DNA of 64,000 nucleotides. Origin: Candidatus Marispirochaeta associata. Lineage in GTDB: Bacteria; Spirochaetota; Spirochaetia; JC444; Marispirochaetaceae. This document shows positions 34,276-42,974 of the stretch, one piece after another. Numbering within the stretch: the stretch's first letter is position 1; the number at the start of each line of letters is the position of its first letter. The stretch covers positions 62,001-126,000 of the forward strand of contig JWTM01000186.1 in the NCBI GenBank assembly GCA_001749745.1. The letters run 5' to 3'. Made by a program: the position numbers and the translations under genes. Under the pieces are notes generated by a model. It searched no databases. It had not been told where the DNA came from and saw nothing but the letters and a program-made list of their open reading frames with translations.

Positions 34276-37200
34276 ATGAACAAGAGTATCTATTTAGGAT
34301 CGACGCCGATCGCCCAGCGCCGCGAATCTCCCCGGGGCGAGTTTGTCGAGGAAGAGGGTAGGACCTGGTACCGAATCAAGAATTTCGAGACCATCGCGCC
34401 CTTTCTCGTCTCCGTTACGAATCCCGGCAACGTCTGGATGTTCGTTTCCACCACCGGCGGCTTGACGGCGGGACGGGTCAACGCTGATTCGGCGATTTTT
34501 CCCTACATCACCTCCGACAAGATCGACGAAGCCTATCTCCACACCGGAGCGCTGACCCTTATACGGGTCCGCGGCGACTCTCGAACGCAGCTCTGGAAAC
34601 CCTTGGCCTGGGACGGGGAGCGGGTGTACGATTCGGTACGCTCCTTTTACAAGAGCGCCCACGGCGATGCGATCATGTTCGAAGAGCGCAACGCCGACCT
34701 GGGCTTGGAGTTTCGGTACGGCTGGGAAATCAGTCCCGCTTACGGGATTCACCGCTTCGCGCGGCTTACGAATATGAGCGGAGATCCCCTCGAGGTGAGC
34801 GTACTCGACGGCATGCGGAACATACTCCCCGCGGGCGTGACCGCCCAGATGCAGTCCCTCTACAGCAACCTGCTCGATGCCTATAAGCGGTGCGAATACG
34901 ATCCCCAAACCGGCCTGGGTATCTACTCCCTCAGCGCCGCCCCCACCGATTTAGCAGAGCCGAGCGAGAGTCTGCGGGCCTCCACGGTCTGGTCCTATGG
35001 GCTGGAGCGGGGGACGCTCCTTCTCTCGGAGGATCAGCTCCCGCAGTTCCTTTCCGGGGCGAAACTTGAGTCCGAATACGATATTAAGGGGCGGCGCGGG
35101 GCGTACCTGCAGGCGGCGGAGCTGCGCCTCGCCCCCTCTTCAGCGACGGAGTGGGGCTTCTGCGCGGAGGTAGAGCAGAGCCACGCCGCCGTACATAACC
35201 TTCGCCTCCGGCTCAGCCGGAATCGAGAGGGGCTGGTGGATGACCTGGGCCGGGATGTACGCGCCGGTCGGGAGGAGCTGGGCCGTATTCTTGAGCGCAA
35301 CGACGCAGCCCAGCAGGTGGGCAGTCGGGAAAGCAAGTACCACCACGCGGCCAACGTGCTGTTCAATATAATGCGCGGCGGCTATTTCGTCGAAGGCTAT
35401 TCGATCAAAGCTGCTCAGTTCGCCCAGTTCGTGCAGCAGTGGAATGAACGGGTCTACGCCGCACAGGAACGGCAGTTGCGGGAGTTGCCCGCTTCGCTCC
35501 CTATCAGTGAACTCCACGGGCGCTGCGACGCAAGCGGCGATCCGCAGCTTCGACGACTCGCCTACGAGTATCTGCCGCTGACCTTCAGCCGGCGTCACGG
35601 CGACCCCAGCCGGCCCTGGAATAAGTTCCATATTCAGACCCACGACGCCCAGGGGAACGCCATAATCGGCTACCAGGGAAACTGGCGGGATATCTTTCAG
35701 AACTGGGAGGCCCTCTGCCTCTCGTACCCCGACTACTTCCCTTCGGTAATCGCCAAGTTTCTCAACGCGACCACCGCCGACGGCTACAACCCCTATCGCA
35801 TCTCCCAGAACGGTATCGACTGGGAGGTGCCCGAGCCGGAGAATCCCTGGTCGAACATCGGCTACTGGGGGGATCATCAAATCGTCTATCTCTCCCGATT
35901 GATGGAGCATGCGGAAGCCTTTGCACCGGGCGTGCTTACCGATCTGCTCAATGACCCGATCTTTGTCTTCGCCGATGTTCCCTACCGGATCAAGCCCTTC
36001 AAGGAGCTTATCGCCGATCCCCGGGATACGATCGAGTTCGACCACGGCGCAAACGAGCGCATCGGCAGGCGGGCGGAGAGCCTCGGCGCCGACGGCCGTT
36101 TGATCCCGGATCAGGACGGGATGCCCCTCCGGGCGACGATGTTGGAGAAGCTCCTGATCCTGCTCCTGGCCAAGACGGGAAACTACGTCGCCGGCGGCGG
36201 GATCTGGCTGAACACTCAGCGACCCGAATGGAACGACGCCAACAACGCCCTGGCCGGCTGGGGCCTTTCGGTGGTTACCGTCGCGTATCTGGCCCGTTTT
36301 ACCGATCTTGTGGCGGGTCTGCTTGCCGGGCTGGATACCCCGCGCTTGAAGCTCCACGCCGAGGTCGCCCGATGGCTGAAGGAGACGGTCGCCGGCCTCC
36401 GAAGCATCGCCCCAGAGGATTCGCACGCCCCCGGCGCCTGCTACGCCCTGCTCACTGCCCTCGGGACCGCATCGGACAACTACCGGGACGGGCTCTATAA
36501 ATCCGGATTCCAGTCCGAAGAATACCTGGAGCGGGAGGAGATAGCGGAGTACCTGAGCCTGTGGCGGGCCCATCTGGTCTCGACCCTGAAGCGGACCTAC
36601 TCGCCCCGGGAGGGTTTTCAGTCCTATCAGCTACTCAGCATCGAGGGGAACGAGGCCCATGTGAAACCCCTCTACCTTATGCTCGAAGGGCAGGTATCCG
36701 GGCTCGCGAGCGGGATTCTTTCCCCGGCGGAGGTCGTCTCTCTCTTAGACGCCCTCAAAGACGGGCCCCTCTACCGGGAGGATCAGCACTCCTACATGCT
36801 CTATCCCAATCGGGAGCTTCCCGGCTTTCTCCGTAAGAACCGTATCGAGGCGGAGGATGCCGAAGGACTCCGCGTCCTCAAGCGCCCCGAGAAGGAGTGG
36901 TCGACCCTCTTAGAGCGGGACGAAAACGGGATCTGGCACTTCGACGGCTCCTTCCACAACGCCCGCGATCTGGAACAGGCGGCCGCCCATCTGAGCGCAG
37001 AGGAACGGAACGAGCTCCTGCTGCTCTTCGAGAAGACCTTCGACCACGCCTCCTTTACCGGCCGGTCGGGAACCTTCTTCGCCTACGAAGGCTTAGGGAG
37101 TATCTACTGGCACATGGTTTCGAAGCTCCTGCTAGCGATTCAGGAGCAGCTGGTGGAAGCGGTGCTCCGGGGGGAGTCGACCGAGACGGTTGCGGCCCTA

Positions 37201-37653
37201 AAGGCGCGCTATATCGACGTCCGCTCCGGTCTGGGCTTCAACAAGGATCCCGCTACCTACGGTGCGGTGCCCGTCGATCCCTACTCCCACACCCCCTGGG
37301 GCCAGGGGGCCAAACAGCCGGGAATGACCGGCCAGGTGAAGGAGGAGGTCGTCGCCCGCTACGCTGAGCTGGGCCTTGTGGTACGAAAGGCACGGATTCT
37401 TTTCCTCCCCGAACTGATCCTGGAGGATCAATTCAGGCCGGAGACGGGGGAACTGGAGTTCAGCTACTGCGGAGTCGATTTTACGGTAGTGCGGGCGGGC
37501 CGAAGGGCGATGGCGATTACCTTTACTGACGGCACGGTAACGGAGCTTCCCAGCCTCGAGATCCCGGCGGAGCTATCGGCCGAGGTCTTCCGCAGGAGCG
37601 GCCGCCTCCGATCCGTGCGGGTTTATATAAATGAGGACCGCTTAAAAAAATAA
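34276..37653 (+). CDS. Large putative carbohydrate-active enzyme (cellobiose-phosphorylase-like, unassigned)
   Basis: A 1125-residue cytoplasmic protein without signal peptide or membrane segment. The N-terminal 330 residues are beta-rich (TTGGLTAGRVNADSAIFPY, FEERNADLGLEFRY), as in the beta-sandwich domain of GH94-type phosphorylases. The middle has YQGNWRDIFQNWEAL near residue 475 and IGYWGDHQIVYLSRL near 535. RPEWNDANNALAGWG near residue 655 resembles the DWNDG general-acid motif of GH94 phosphorylases. The rest is helical, as in an (alpha/alpha)6 barrel. It is divergent from the GH43/importer operon, with candidate operators between. A role in breaking down imported glycosides is inferred; I do not recognise a named family and no substrate is assigned. 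Confidence 0.7.
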   Translation: MNKSIYLGSTPIAQRRESPRGEFVEEEGRTWYRIKNFETIAPFLVSVTNPGNVWMFVSTTGGLTAGRVNADSAIFPYITSDKIDEAYLHTGALTLIRVRGDSRTQLWKPLAWDGERVYDSVRSFYKSAHGDAIMFEERNADLGLEFRYGWEISPAYGIHRFARLTNMSGDPLEVSVLDGMRNILPAGVTAQMQSLYSNLLDAYKRCEYDPQTGLGIYSLSAAPTDLAEPSESLRASTVWSYGLERGTLLLSEDQLPQFLSGAKLESEYDIKGRRGAYLQAAELRLAPSSATEWGFCAEVEQSHAAVHNLRLRLSRNREGLVDDLGRDVRAGREELGRILERNDAAQQVGSRESKYHHAANVLFNIMRGGYFVEGYSIKAAQFAQFVQQWNERVYAAQERQLRELPASLPISELHGRCDASGDPQLRRLAYEYLPLTFSRRHGDPSRPWNKFHIQTHDAQGNAIIGYQGNWRDIFQNWEALCLSYPDYFPSVIAKFLNATTADGYNPYRISQNGIDWEVPEPENPWSNIGYWGDHQIVYLSRLMEHAEAFAPGVLTDLLNDPIFVFADVPYRIKPFKELIADPRDTIEFDHGANERIGRRAESLGADGRLIPDQDGMPLRATMLEKLLILLLAKTGNYVAGGGIWLNTQRPEWNDANNALAGWGLSVVTVAYLARFTDLVAGLLAGLDTPRLKLHAEVARWLKETVAGLRSIAPEDSHAPGACYALLTALGTASDNYRDGLYKSGFQSEEYLEREEIAEYLSLWRAHLVSTLKRTYSPREGFQSYQLLSIEGNEAHVKPLYLMLEGQVSGLASGILSPAEVVSLLDALKDGPLYREDQHSYMLYPNRELPGFLRKNRIEAEDAEGLRVLKRPEKEWSTLLERDENGIWHFDGSFHNARDLEQAAAHLSAEERNELLLLFEKTFDHASFTGRSGTFFAYEGLGSIYWHMVSKLLLAIQEQLVEAVLRGESTETVAALKARYIDVRSGLGFNKDPATYGAVPVDPYSHTPWGQGAKQPGMTGQVKEEVVARYAELGLVVRKARILFLPELILEDQFRPETGELEFSYCGVDFTVVRAGRRAMAITFTDGTVTELPSLEIPAELSAEVFRRSGRLRSVRVYINEDRLKK

Positions 37654-37765
37654 GTTCATGGAGATCTTGCGAACAGCACCGCTGCTCACTAAGCTTTACT
37701 CAGTGGGAGATACATAAACAAGCGCAAATTCGATCCTCTACGACAGGCGGAATCCGAAGAAGTAG
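37654..37765. other. Non-coding gap
   Basis: About 110 bp after the large enzyme with no recognisable feature. Confidence 0.4.
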
Positions 37766-37936
37766 ATCGGCCATTTGGAGCTCGTCTCGGACGTTGCCAC
37801 CAAGGTGAGTCATAGTCTCGAGTCTATCTCTGCGGAGATTCAGAACCTGGCGGGACGGACCGAACAGGTGGACGAGATTCTGCAGGTGACCAACTCTATC
37901 GCCAGTGAGACGAATCTGCTCTCGATGAACGCCGCT
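37766..37936 (+). pseudogene. Methyl-accepting chemotaxis protein fragment
   Basis: 57 codons of an MCP signalling region: KVSHSLESISAEIQNLAGRT, then VDEILQVTNSIASETNLLSMNAA. The last part matches the conserved hairpin approach (usually IADQTNLLALNAA). It is cut off at both ends: an in-frame stop at 37763 and an abrupt switch after the NAA to the promoter of the AraC gene. It has no start signal and is a remnant. Confidence 0.8.
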
Positions 37937-37965
37937 TGTTTCTTCTCTTATAGGATACGTATATT
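37936..37965 (+). promoter_or_regulatory. Promoter of AraC gene, leaderless type
   Basis: TTGTTT (37936-37941), an 18-nt spacer and TATATT (37960-37965). The ATG at 37972 follows 6 nt later with no Shine-Dalgarno. Confidence 0.6.
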
Positions 37966-37971
37966 CTCCCC

Positions 37972-38835
37972 ATGAAGGATACCTTCGGACTCGAACTACG
38001 GCCGCTTCTTACCGAGGGCGAGCCCGCGGATTTTGCTATAACTGATCTCCGCGACAGCTATTGGTCCGGCGAATCTGCCGCCGGGCCCGTGCGGAATGGC
38101 TATTACGCCGTGCTCTGGCCGGCTGAAGAGAGCGACGCGACTCTGCACATCGACTTCTCAAGCTACCGGTTCAAGCGGGACGGCCTCTTCTTCGTCCAAC
38201 CCCGGCAGATTCACCGGGTCGAAGGCGGACTCCCGCCGGACGGCGCGGCGCTCTGCTTCACCGATGCCTTTCTCGCTCGCGGAGAGATTACCCCCGGCTT
38301 CATGGCGGGCTTGAAGATCTTCCATGATCAACTGCAGAACGAACCCCTATTTATCGATCCGTCCCGGGCGGATAAGCTCTCCTTCTATTATAAGGAGATC
38401 TCTTCGGCCGTGAATTTGCGGGGAACCTACGCTGGGTTACGCCTCGGTGCGCTGCTGAAGCTCTTTCTGATCGAGTGTACCGGCGTCTGCGATGCCGATC
38501 TCGATACCGGGGTCGGCGGAACGCTGGTTCTGGTCAAACGCTTCAAGGACGCGGTGGAGGCCTCATTCATGCGCGAACACCGAGTCGCCCGCTATGCGAC
38601 GGAGCTTTCCGTATCTCCCGGCTATCTTTCCGAGGTGGTAAAAATGCACACAGGTTATACGCCGAAGGAGTATATCCAGAAGCGGATCAATCTGGAAGCT
38701 CGGAGACTCCTGCGTTATTCCGATATCCGGGTAAACGAACTGGCCTACAATCTCGGATTCGAGGACCCCCACTACTTTAGCAGGTGTTTCAAACAAGAAA
38801 CCGGCAGTACGGTCACCCGGTTCGCCCGGACCTGA
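37972..38835 (+). CDS. AraC-family transcriptional regulator
   Basis: A 287-residue regulator. The C-terminal pair of helix-turn-helices is clear (RVARYATELSVSPGYLSEVVK, TGYTPKEYIQKRINLEARRLL, VNELAYNLGFEDPHYFSRCFKQETG). The N-terminal 180 residues look like a cupin-type sensor (YRFKRDGLFFVQPRQIHRV), as in AraC proteins that sense small organic ligands. It is followed 118 bp later by the glyoxalase-fold/cupin/esterase operon on the same strand, which it may control. No metabolite can be named. Confidence 0.9.
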   Translation: MKDTFGLELRPLLTEGEPADFAITDLRDSYWSGESAAGPVRNGYYAVLWPAEESDATLHIDFSSYRFKRDGLFFVQPRQIHRVEGGLPPDGAALCFTDAFLARGEITPGFMAGLKIFHDQLQNEPLFIDPSRADKLSFYYKEISSAVNLRGTYAGLRLGALLKLFLIECTGVCDADLDTGVGGTLVLVKRFKDAVEASFMREHRVARYATELSVSPGYLSEVVKMHTGYTPKEYIQKRINLEARRLLRYSDIRVNELAYNLGFEDPHYFSRCFKQETGSTVTRFART

Positions 38836-38953
38836 GATTTTTCCCCATCCTCCGGTGATTTCTCCATCGTTTTGCCGTCCGCCTATGACTATTTTCTCTC
38901 TGTCGGCCGCGAGCGGAGCGGCCGGACACACATCATTGAAGGAGTAGTTCGAT

Positions 38954-39925
38954 ATGGAGAGCAGGATCAACGGTCTACACCATATAACCGCCCTGGCGGC
39001 CCATCCCCAGGAGAATTATGATTTCTATACCCGGGTTCTCGGCATGAGACTGGTCAAAAAGACGGTGAACTTCGATGCCCCGGATGTCTACCATCTCTAT
39101 TTTGCCGATGAAATCGGTACGCCCGGAACGGTACTCACCTTCTTCCCCTTTCCTAATGCCTCCCGCGGTGTGCGCGGCGCCGGCGAGGCTAGTGCGGTAC
39201 TCTTCGCCGTTCCCCGGGGAAGTCTCAGCTTCTGGATCGACCGGCTGAGGAGTAAGGGGATCGAGTTCCGGGCCGGCGAACGCTCGTTCGGCCGGGAGTA
39301 TATCGGCTTTGAGGATCCGGAAGGGATGCGCCTGGAGATTGTCGAAGACGACGTGGCTCATCTTCCCGGCTGGGAAACCGAAGATGTTACCCGGGAGCAT
39401 TCGCTCCGCAAGTTCTTCGGTACGCGCGTTCTCGTATCGAACGACGAAGGTACGAAAAAACTGATTGTCGATGATATGGGATTTGAGTTTCTGGGCCGGG
39501 AAGGGGCTCTGGACCGGTATACCGCAGGCGAGGGCGACCACCGGGTCTATTTCGACGTGGAGGTGGATCCGAAGGCTCCCCGGGCCAGACAATCGGCGGG
39601 CTCTATTCACCATATCGCCTGGCGAACGGAGAACGACGAAAGCCAACAGTTCTGGTTGCAGCGGCTGCGATCGAAGGGCTACTCGATTACCTCGGTTATC
39701 GACCGCAATTATTTCCACTCGGTATATTATCGCGAGCCGGGCGGCGTGCTGTTTGAAATCGCTACGGACAACCCCGGTTTTACCGTTGATGAGGCCCTGC
39801 AGGAGCTGGGAATGAACCTCAAGCTGCCCTCCCAGTATGAGCCGCATCGAGAGCAGATCGAAAAGGTGTTGATCCCGCTGGATCAGCGGCAAGCCAGCAC
39901 CCAGGCGGCCGAGGCTGTCCAATGA
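38954..39925 (+). CDS. Glyoxalase-fold ring-cleaving dioxygenase-like protein (MhqO-type)
   Basis: A 323-residue protein made of two vicinal-oxygen-chelate modules. The first starts GLHHITALAAHPQENYDFYTRVLGMRLVKKTVNFD (His in HHI is a metal ligand), with GTVLTFFPFP. The second contains AGSIHHIAWRTENDE with its own His ligand and the Glu in GGVLFEIATD. The order matches the MhqO/PcpA-like family, linked to hydroquinone and quinone detoxification. AGGAG precedes the ATG. It overlaps the cupin gene by 4 bp, and an MhqD-like esterase follows, as in quinone-response operons of Firmicutes. Confidence 0.88.
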   Translation: MESRINGLHHITALAAHPQENYDFYTRVLGMRLVKKTVNFDAPDVYHLYFADEIGTPGTVLTFFPFPNASRGVRGAGEASAVLFAVPRGSLSFWIDRLRSKGIEFRAGERSFGREYIGFEDPEGMRLEIVEDDVAHLPGWETEDVTREHSLRKFFGTRVLVSNDEGTKKLIVDDMGFEFLGREGALDRYTAGEGDHRVYFDVEVDPKAPRARQSAGSIHHIAWRTENDESQQFWLQRLRSKGYSITSVIDRNYFHSVYYREPGGVLFEIATDNPGFTVDEALQELGMNLKLPSQYEPHREQIEKVLIPLDQRQASTQAAEAVQ

Positions 39926-40302
39926 GGCTGACCCGACTGTATGCCGATGGGGAGGGCGATTCCCGTTTCGAGGATATCGAGATTGCCCTCCGCAGCGCCG
40001 GTGAGATAGGCCGCTTGAGCTCGGCCCTTCCCGCCGAATCCCTGATTTTCCGGGAGACCGGGGGGGACTATAATTATGATTTTCACCATGCGCCGGCGCG
40101 TCAGCTGATTGTATTGTTGGACGGTATAATCGAGATAGAGACCAGTCTCGGCGAGCGGCGCAGCTTTAGCGCGGGGGATCTCCTGCTGGTAGAGGATACC
40201 GAGGGGAAGGGCCACCGAACCAAGAGCGTCGACGGCAATCTTCGCCGGTCGCTCTTCATTACCCTTGAGGATGGATATGAGCTATCAGAGCTTACAGAGT
40301 GA
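39922..40302 (+). CDS. Small cupin-domain protein
   Basis: A 126-residue single-domain cupin. The core is HHAPARQLIVLLDGIIEIETSLG split by a turn, followed by FSAGDLLLVEDTEGKGH, with two His and a Glu in places used for metal binding. It overlaps the dioxygenase-like gene by 4 bp and the esterase gene by 26 bp, so it works with them. No enzyme activity can be assigned; single cupins in such operons may bind or oxidise the same aromatic compound. Confidence 0.75.
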   Translation: MRLTRLYADGEGDSRFEDIEIALRSAGEIGRLSSALPAESLIFRETGGDYNYDFHHAPARQLIVLLDGIIEIETSLGERRSFSAGDLLLVEDTEGKGHRTKSVDGNLRRSLFITLEDGYELSELTE

Positions 40303-40969
40303 TGGGCCGAGTAGTTTAATGAAGCTGGAAGATCTTGCTCCCCCCCATGGGACGGAGGGGATGCTTGTTACCGGACAGCCGCTTGAGGAGGCCCAATCGG
40401 CGGTAATCCTGATACACGGCCGGGGAGCACCGCCCGAATCGATGCTGCCGTTGGCGGAGGAGTTGAGTCGAGAGGATACGATCTTCATTCTCCCCCGGGC
40501 AAGCGGTTCGCAGTGGTATCCCTTCCGCTTTATCGAGAAGCGCATCAAGAATGAACCCGGCTTGACGAGCGCCCTCCGGCTTGTGGACGGAATTGTTAGG
40601 GCCCTTATTGCAGCGGGACTTTCCCGGGAGAGGATCTTTATCGGCGGATTCTCCCAAGGCGCCTGTCTGGCGCTGGACTACGCCGCCTTACATCCGGCGC
40701 GCTACGGGGGCGTCTTCGCCTTGAGCGGCGGGCTGATCGGTGCGACAATCGATACCGAAGGGTACGGCGGCAGTCTCGAGAATACTCCGGTCTTCATCGG
40801 CTGTTCTAACGTCGATTTCCATATCCCCCTGGAACGCGTTCAGGAGAGTAGCCGGGTCTTGCGTTCCCTCGGGGCCGAGGTTACCGAGCGGATCTACCCG
40901 GGAATGGGACATACGGTCAATGAGGATGAGCTCAAGACCATAAAGGCGATGCTGTCCAAAGTCGCCTAA
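40277..40969 (+). CDS. Phospholipase/carboxylesterase-family serine hydrolase (MhqD-type)
   Basis: A 230-residue alpha/beta hydrolase. Motifs are ILIHGRGAPPESM (oxyanion strand), FIGGFSQGACLALD (nucleophile Ser in GFSQG), NVDFHIP (acid Asp) and PGMGHTVN (His). This matches the carboxylesterase group containing MhqD. Starts are possible at 40265, 40277 and 40319; I prefer 40277 (MSYQSLQSDG) because it has GAGG at a fair distance and starts within the cupin gene as in coupled operons. The stop overlaps the stop of the convergent barrel gene by two bases. Confidence 0.88.
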   Translation: MSYQSLQSDGPSSLMKLEDLAPPHGTEGMLVTGQPLEEAQSAVILIHGRGAPPESMLPLAEELSREDTIFILPRASGSQWYPFRFIEKRIKNEPGLTSALRLVDGIVRALIAAGLSRERIFIGGFSQGACLALDYAALHPARYGGVFALSGGLIGATIDTEGYGGSLENTPVFIGCSNVDFHIPLERVQESSRVLRSLGAEVTERIYPGMGHTVNEDELKTIKAMLSKVA

Positions 40970-42207
40970 AAGTAGAGCTTTAGCATGAGATTGATCAGGT
41001 AGTCGTCCCAGGGCTGCCAGTCGTTGCCGGGTACCAGTTCCCGGCTTCCGCCGAACTCATCTGTTCCGCCGCCCAGCGGTACGGCTACCGCCGCGCTGAA
41101 GAGCAGGTCGGCCTGGGGCTCCCACTCAAGCGACGGAATAGCGAGCAAGCTTCCGTCGTTCAGGTTGATCACCGCCGCCCCTTCGAGGGTCCACTCGGGG
41201 CTAGCGCTCCGTGCGGCCCGCAGGAAGAGGTACTCCTCGGCCAGGAGAAGGGAATCCCCCGCGAGGAAGGCTTCATAGTCGTAGCTATCGCTCCCGGCGG
41301 CCCCCGATCCTAGGTGGATATACTCCGCCATCAACTCGGTATCCAAGGGCTCCGCCAGATAGGTGAGCCCGACCGAAGACTCGAGCGCCTCCTCAAGCTT
41401 CCAGTCGCCGGATTCCTCCGGAAGCTTCAACGCCGTTTCGGCGGTGATTCCGACCTTTCCGATGTCGCTGGTCAGGTCGAAGAGGAGGTAGTAGTCCTGC
41501 CTCCGCTCCCCGTTCTCGAGGCGGCTCTCCCGGGCGACTCCCGCCGAGAGCTGGGCCCAGTCGGGGTAGGCGCTCACATGGAGGGCGAAGGGGGTGTTCT
41601 CCGGAGCGCCCTCGTCGATATCGACTTCGCCGTCCCCGCCGGTATCGGTGAAAAGGATATTGCCGGAGACTCCGTAGCGCCACCCCAGGGCGGCGTCGAG
41701 GCTTACGGCCGGATAGCCCGGGCTCTCCTCCGCGCCGAGAGAGTCGAGCCCGGGGCGGTTGACCCGGTCGGTCGGGTTGATGAGCCAGGCGCTGCCGCGG
41801 CTTAAGGGCATCTTGCCCAGGGCTATCTCGGCCGGGCCCCAGGCGGCGGAGACCCAGGCGTGGTCGATGAGGAACTCGGCGTGCAGGTCGCTTCCTGGAA
41901 TAGACTCCGCCGTGGCGACCCCGGCCGGTTCGGGAAGTCCCGCGGCCGCGTAGCGCCCCAGCGGGTGGGCGTAGCCGGAAGCCCAGCGGTACTCCCCCTC
42001 TACCCGGGCGGTGACGCCGGGGGAGGGAGAGGCGCTTAAGCTGATCCTGGTGCCGAGCTCCTCGCCGTAGCGAACGGCTGAACCGACGCCGGCGGCGGTA
42101 AAGCCCGCCCGCCCGTAGCCGCTGACCGTCGGCGACTCGGCTGCGGCGGCGAGGCAGAAATATGCAATCAATAAGAGTAGTGTACTGCGCTTGCGTAGAG
42201 TAGGCAT
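40966..42207 (-). CDS. Outer-membrane beta-barrel protein
   Basis: A 413-residue protein with signal peptide (STLLLLIAYFCLAAAAES) and alternating amphipathic strands throughout (VSGYGRAGFTAAG, VTARVEGEYRWASGY, LFSAAVAVPLGGG). The C-terminal strand ends LMLKLYF, with a terminal Phe typical of barrel assembly signals. No family name is recognised; the size fits a 12-16-strand barrel. It is last of three genes after the MMPL exporter and LolA-like protein (11-bp gap), so it may be the outer-membrane part or cargo of that system. Confidence 0.75.
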   Translation of the reverse strand: MPTLRKRSTLLLLIAYFCLAAAAESPTVSGYGRAGFTAAGVGSAVRYGEELGTRISLSASPSPGVTARVEGEYRWASGYAHPLGRYAAAGLPEPAGVATAESIPGSDLHAEFLIDHAWVSAAWGPAEIALGKMPLSRGSAWLINPTDRVNRPGLDSLGAEESPGYPAVSLDAALGWRYGVSGNILFTDTGGDGEVDIDEGAPENTPFALHVSAYPDWAQLSAGVARESRLENGERRQDYYLLFDLTSDIGKVGITAETALKLPEESGDWKLEEALESSVGLTYLAEPLDTELMAEYIHLGSGAAGSDSYDYEAFLAGDSLLLAEEYLFLRAARSASPEWTLEGAAVINLNDGSLLAIPSLEWEPQADLLFSAAVAVPLGGGTDEFGGSRELVPGNDWQPWDDYLINLMLKLYF

Positions 42208-42218
42208 GATTCTCCTCC

Positions 42219-42974
42219 TTAGCGATAGAAGAGCCGGGGGTGGAAGCGCTCGTCCGCTAAGGGCGTCCCGAACTCCATACGGGTGAACTCGATCTCGGTC
42301 CGGGAGTTCTTGGCAGGGTTCTCCATTACCATCCGAGCGGGTTTGAGGCGCCCGTCGAACTTACCTACCTCCTCCACGGTCAGGACTTTCTCAGGGCTCG
42401 AGGAGCCTTTGTAGTAGACGATACGCCGGGGTATGTAGTCGGCCTTGGCCACGGTCATCTCGATTCCGCTATAGCTGATCTCGTCGTCTTTAGGCGTCCC
42501 TTCAAGGATCCAGGCGTCGCTCTCCTCCGAGACGAGCCTAAAACGGTAATCCTCGCTCCACTCGCCGCCGCCCAGATCCTCGTAGGAGAAGTCGCCCCCC
42601 ACGCCGCTGACCGACTCGCTCTTGGCCGCGCCGCTCAGTTTTCTGACCCGCCCGGTGGAGGGGAAGTAGACCCACTGGCCGTCGTCGCGGCTCAAGATCG
42701 AGAGCCCGGCCAGCCGCCGGGGAGAACGGAAGACGATGACGCTCTCGTCCGCCCCGCGGCCGATCGTCTCGGCTTCGAAGCTGCGACTCGACCCGGGATC
42801 GGCCGTATCGTCGACGACGGTCATAGTCATAGAGGCGACCTCGGTATCGCTCTTCTGGACCTCGTCGACCTTGCGAATTATCTCCTCCGCTTCTGCGTCG
42901 GCGATGAGGGGCATAGAGAGCGCGAAGAGCCCGAGGATTAGGGAACCTATTCGTCTGAAAAAACTGGTGTTCAT
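42219..42974 (-). CDS. Outer-membrane lipoprotein-sorting (LolA-like) protein
   Basis: A 251-residue periplasmic protein. After a signal peptide (LILGLFALSMPLIADA) it reads ADAEAEEIIRKVDEVQKSD, SMTMTVVDD, SFEAETIGRGADESVIVF, GQWVYFPSTGRVRKLSG and DFSYEDLGGG, the pattern of LolA-like (LolA_like/PF17131) proteins paired with MMPL exporters. It folds as an open beta-barrel that carries lipid or lipoprotein. It overlaps the exporter stop by 4 bp, so the two probably form a lipid or lipoprotein export pair across the periplasm. Confidence 0.88.
   Translation of the reverse strand: MNTSFFRRIGSLILGLFALSMPLIADAEAEEIIRKVDEVQKSDTEVASMTMTVVDDTADPGSSRSFEAETIGRGADESVIVFRSPRRLAGLSILSRDDGQWVYFPSTGRVRKLSGAAKSESVSGVGGDFSYEDLGGGEWSEDYRFRLVSEESDAWILEGTPKDDEISYSGIEMTVAKADYIPRRIVYYKGSSSPEKVLTVEEVGKFDGRLKPARMVMENPAKNSRTEIEFTRMEFGTPLADERFHPRLFYR

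Noticed and set aside
35140..36573. Long antisense open frame (477 codons) within the large enzyme gene
   Set aside because: The sense frame has coherent enzyme-like motifs; the antisense frame is a by-product of high G+C and lacks domains or a start signal.
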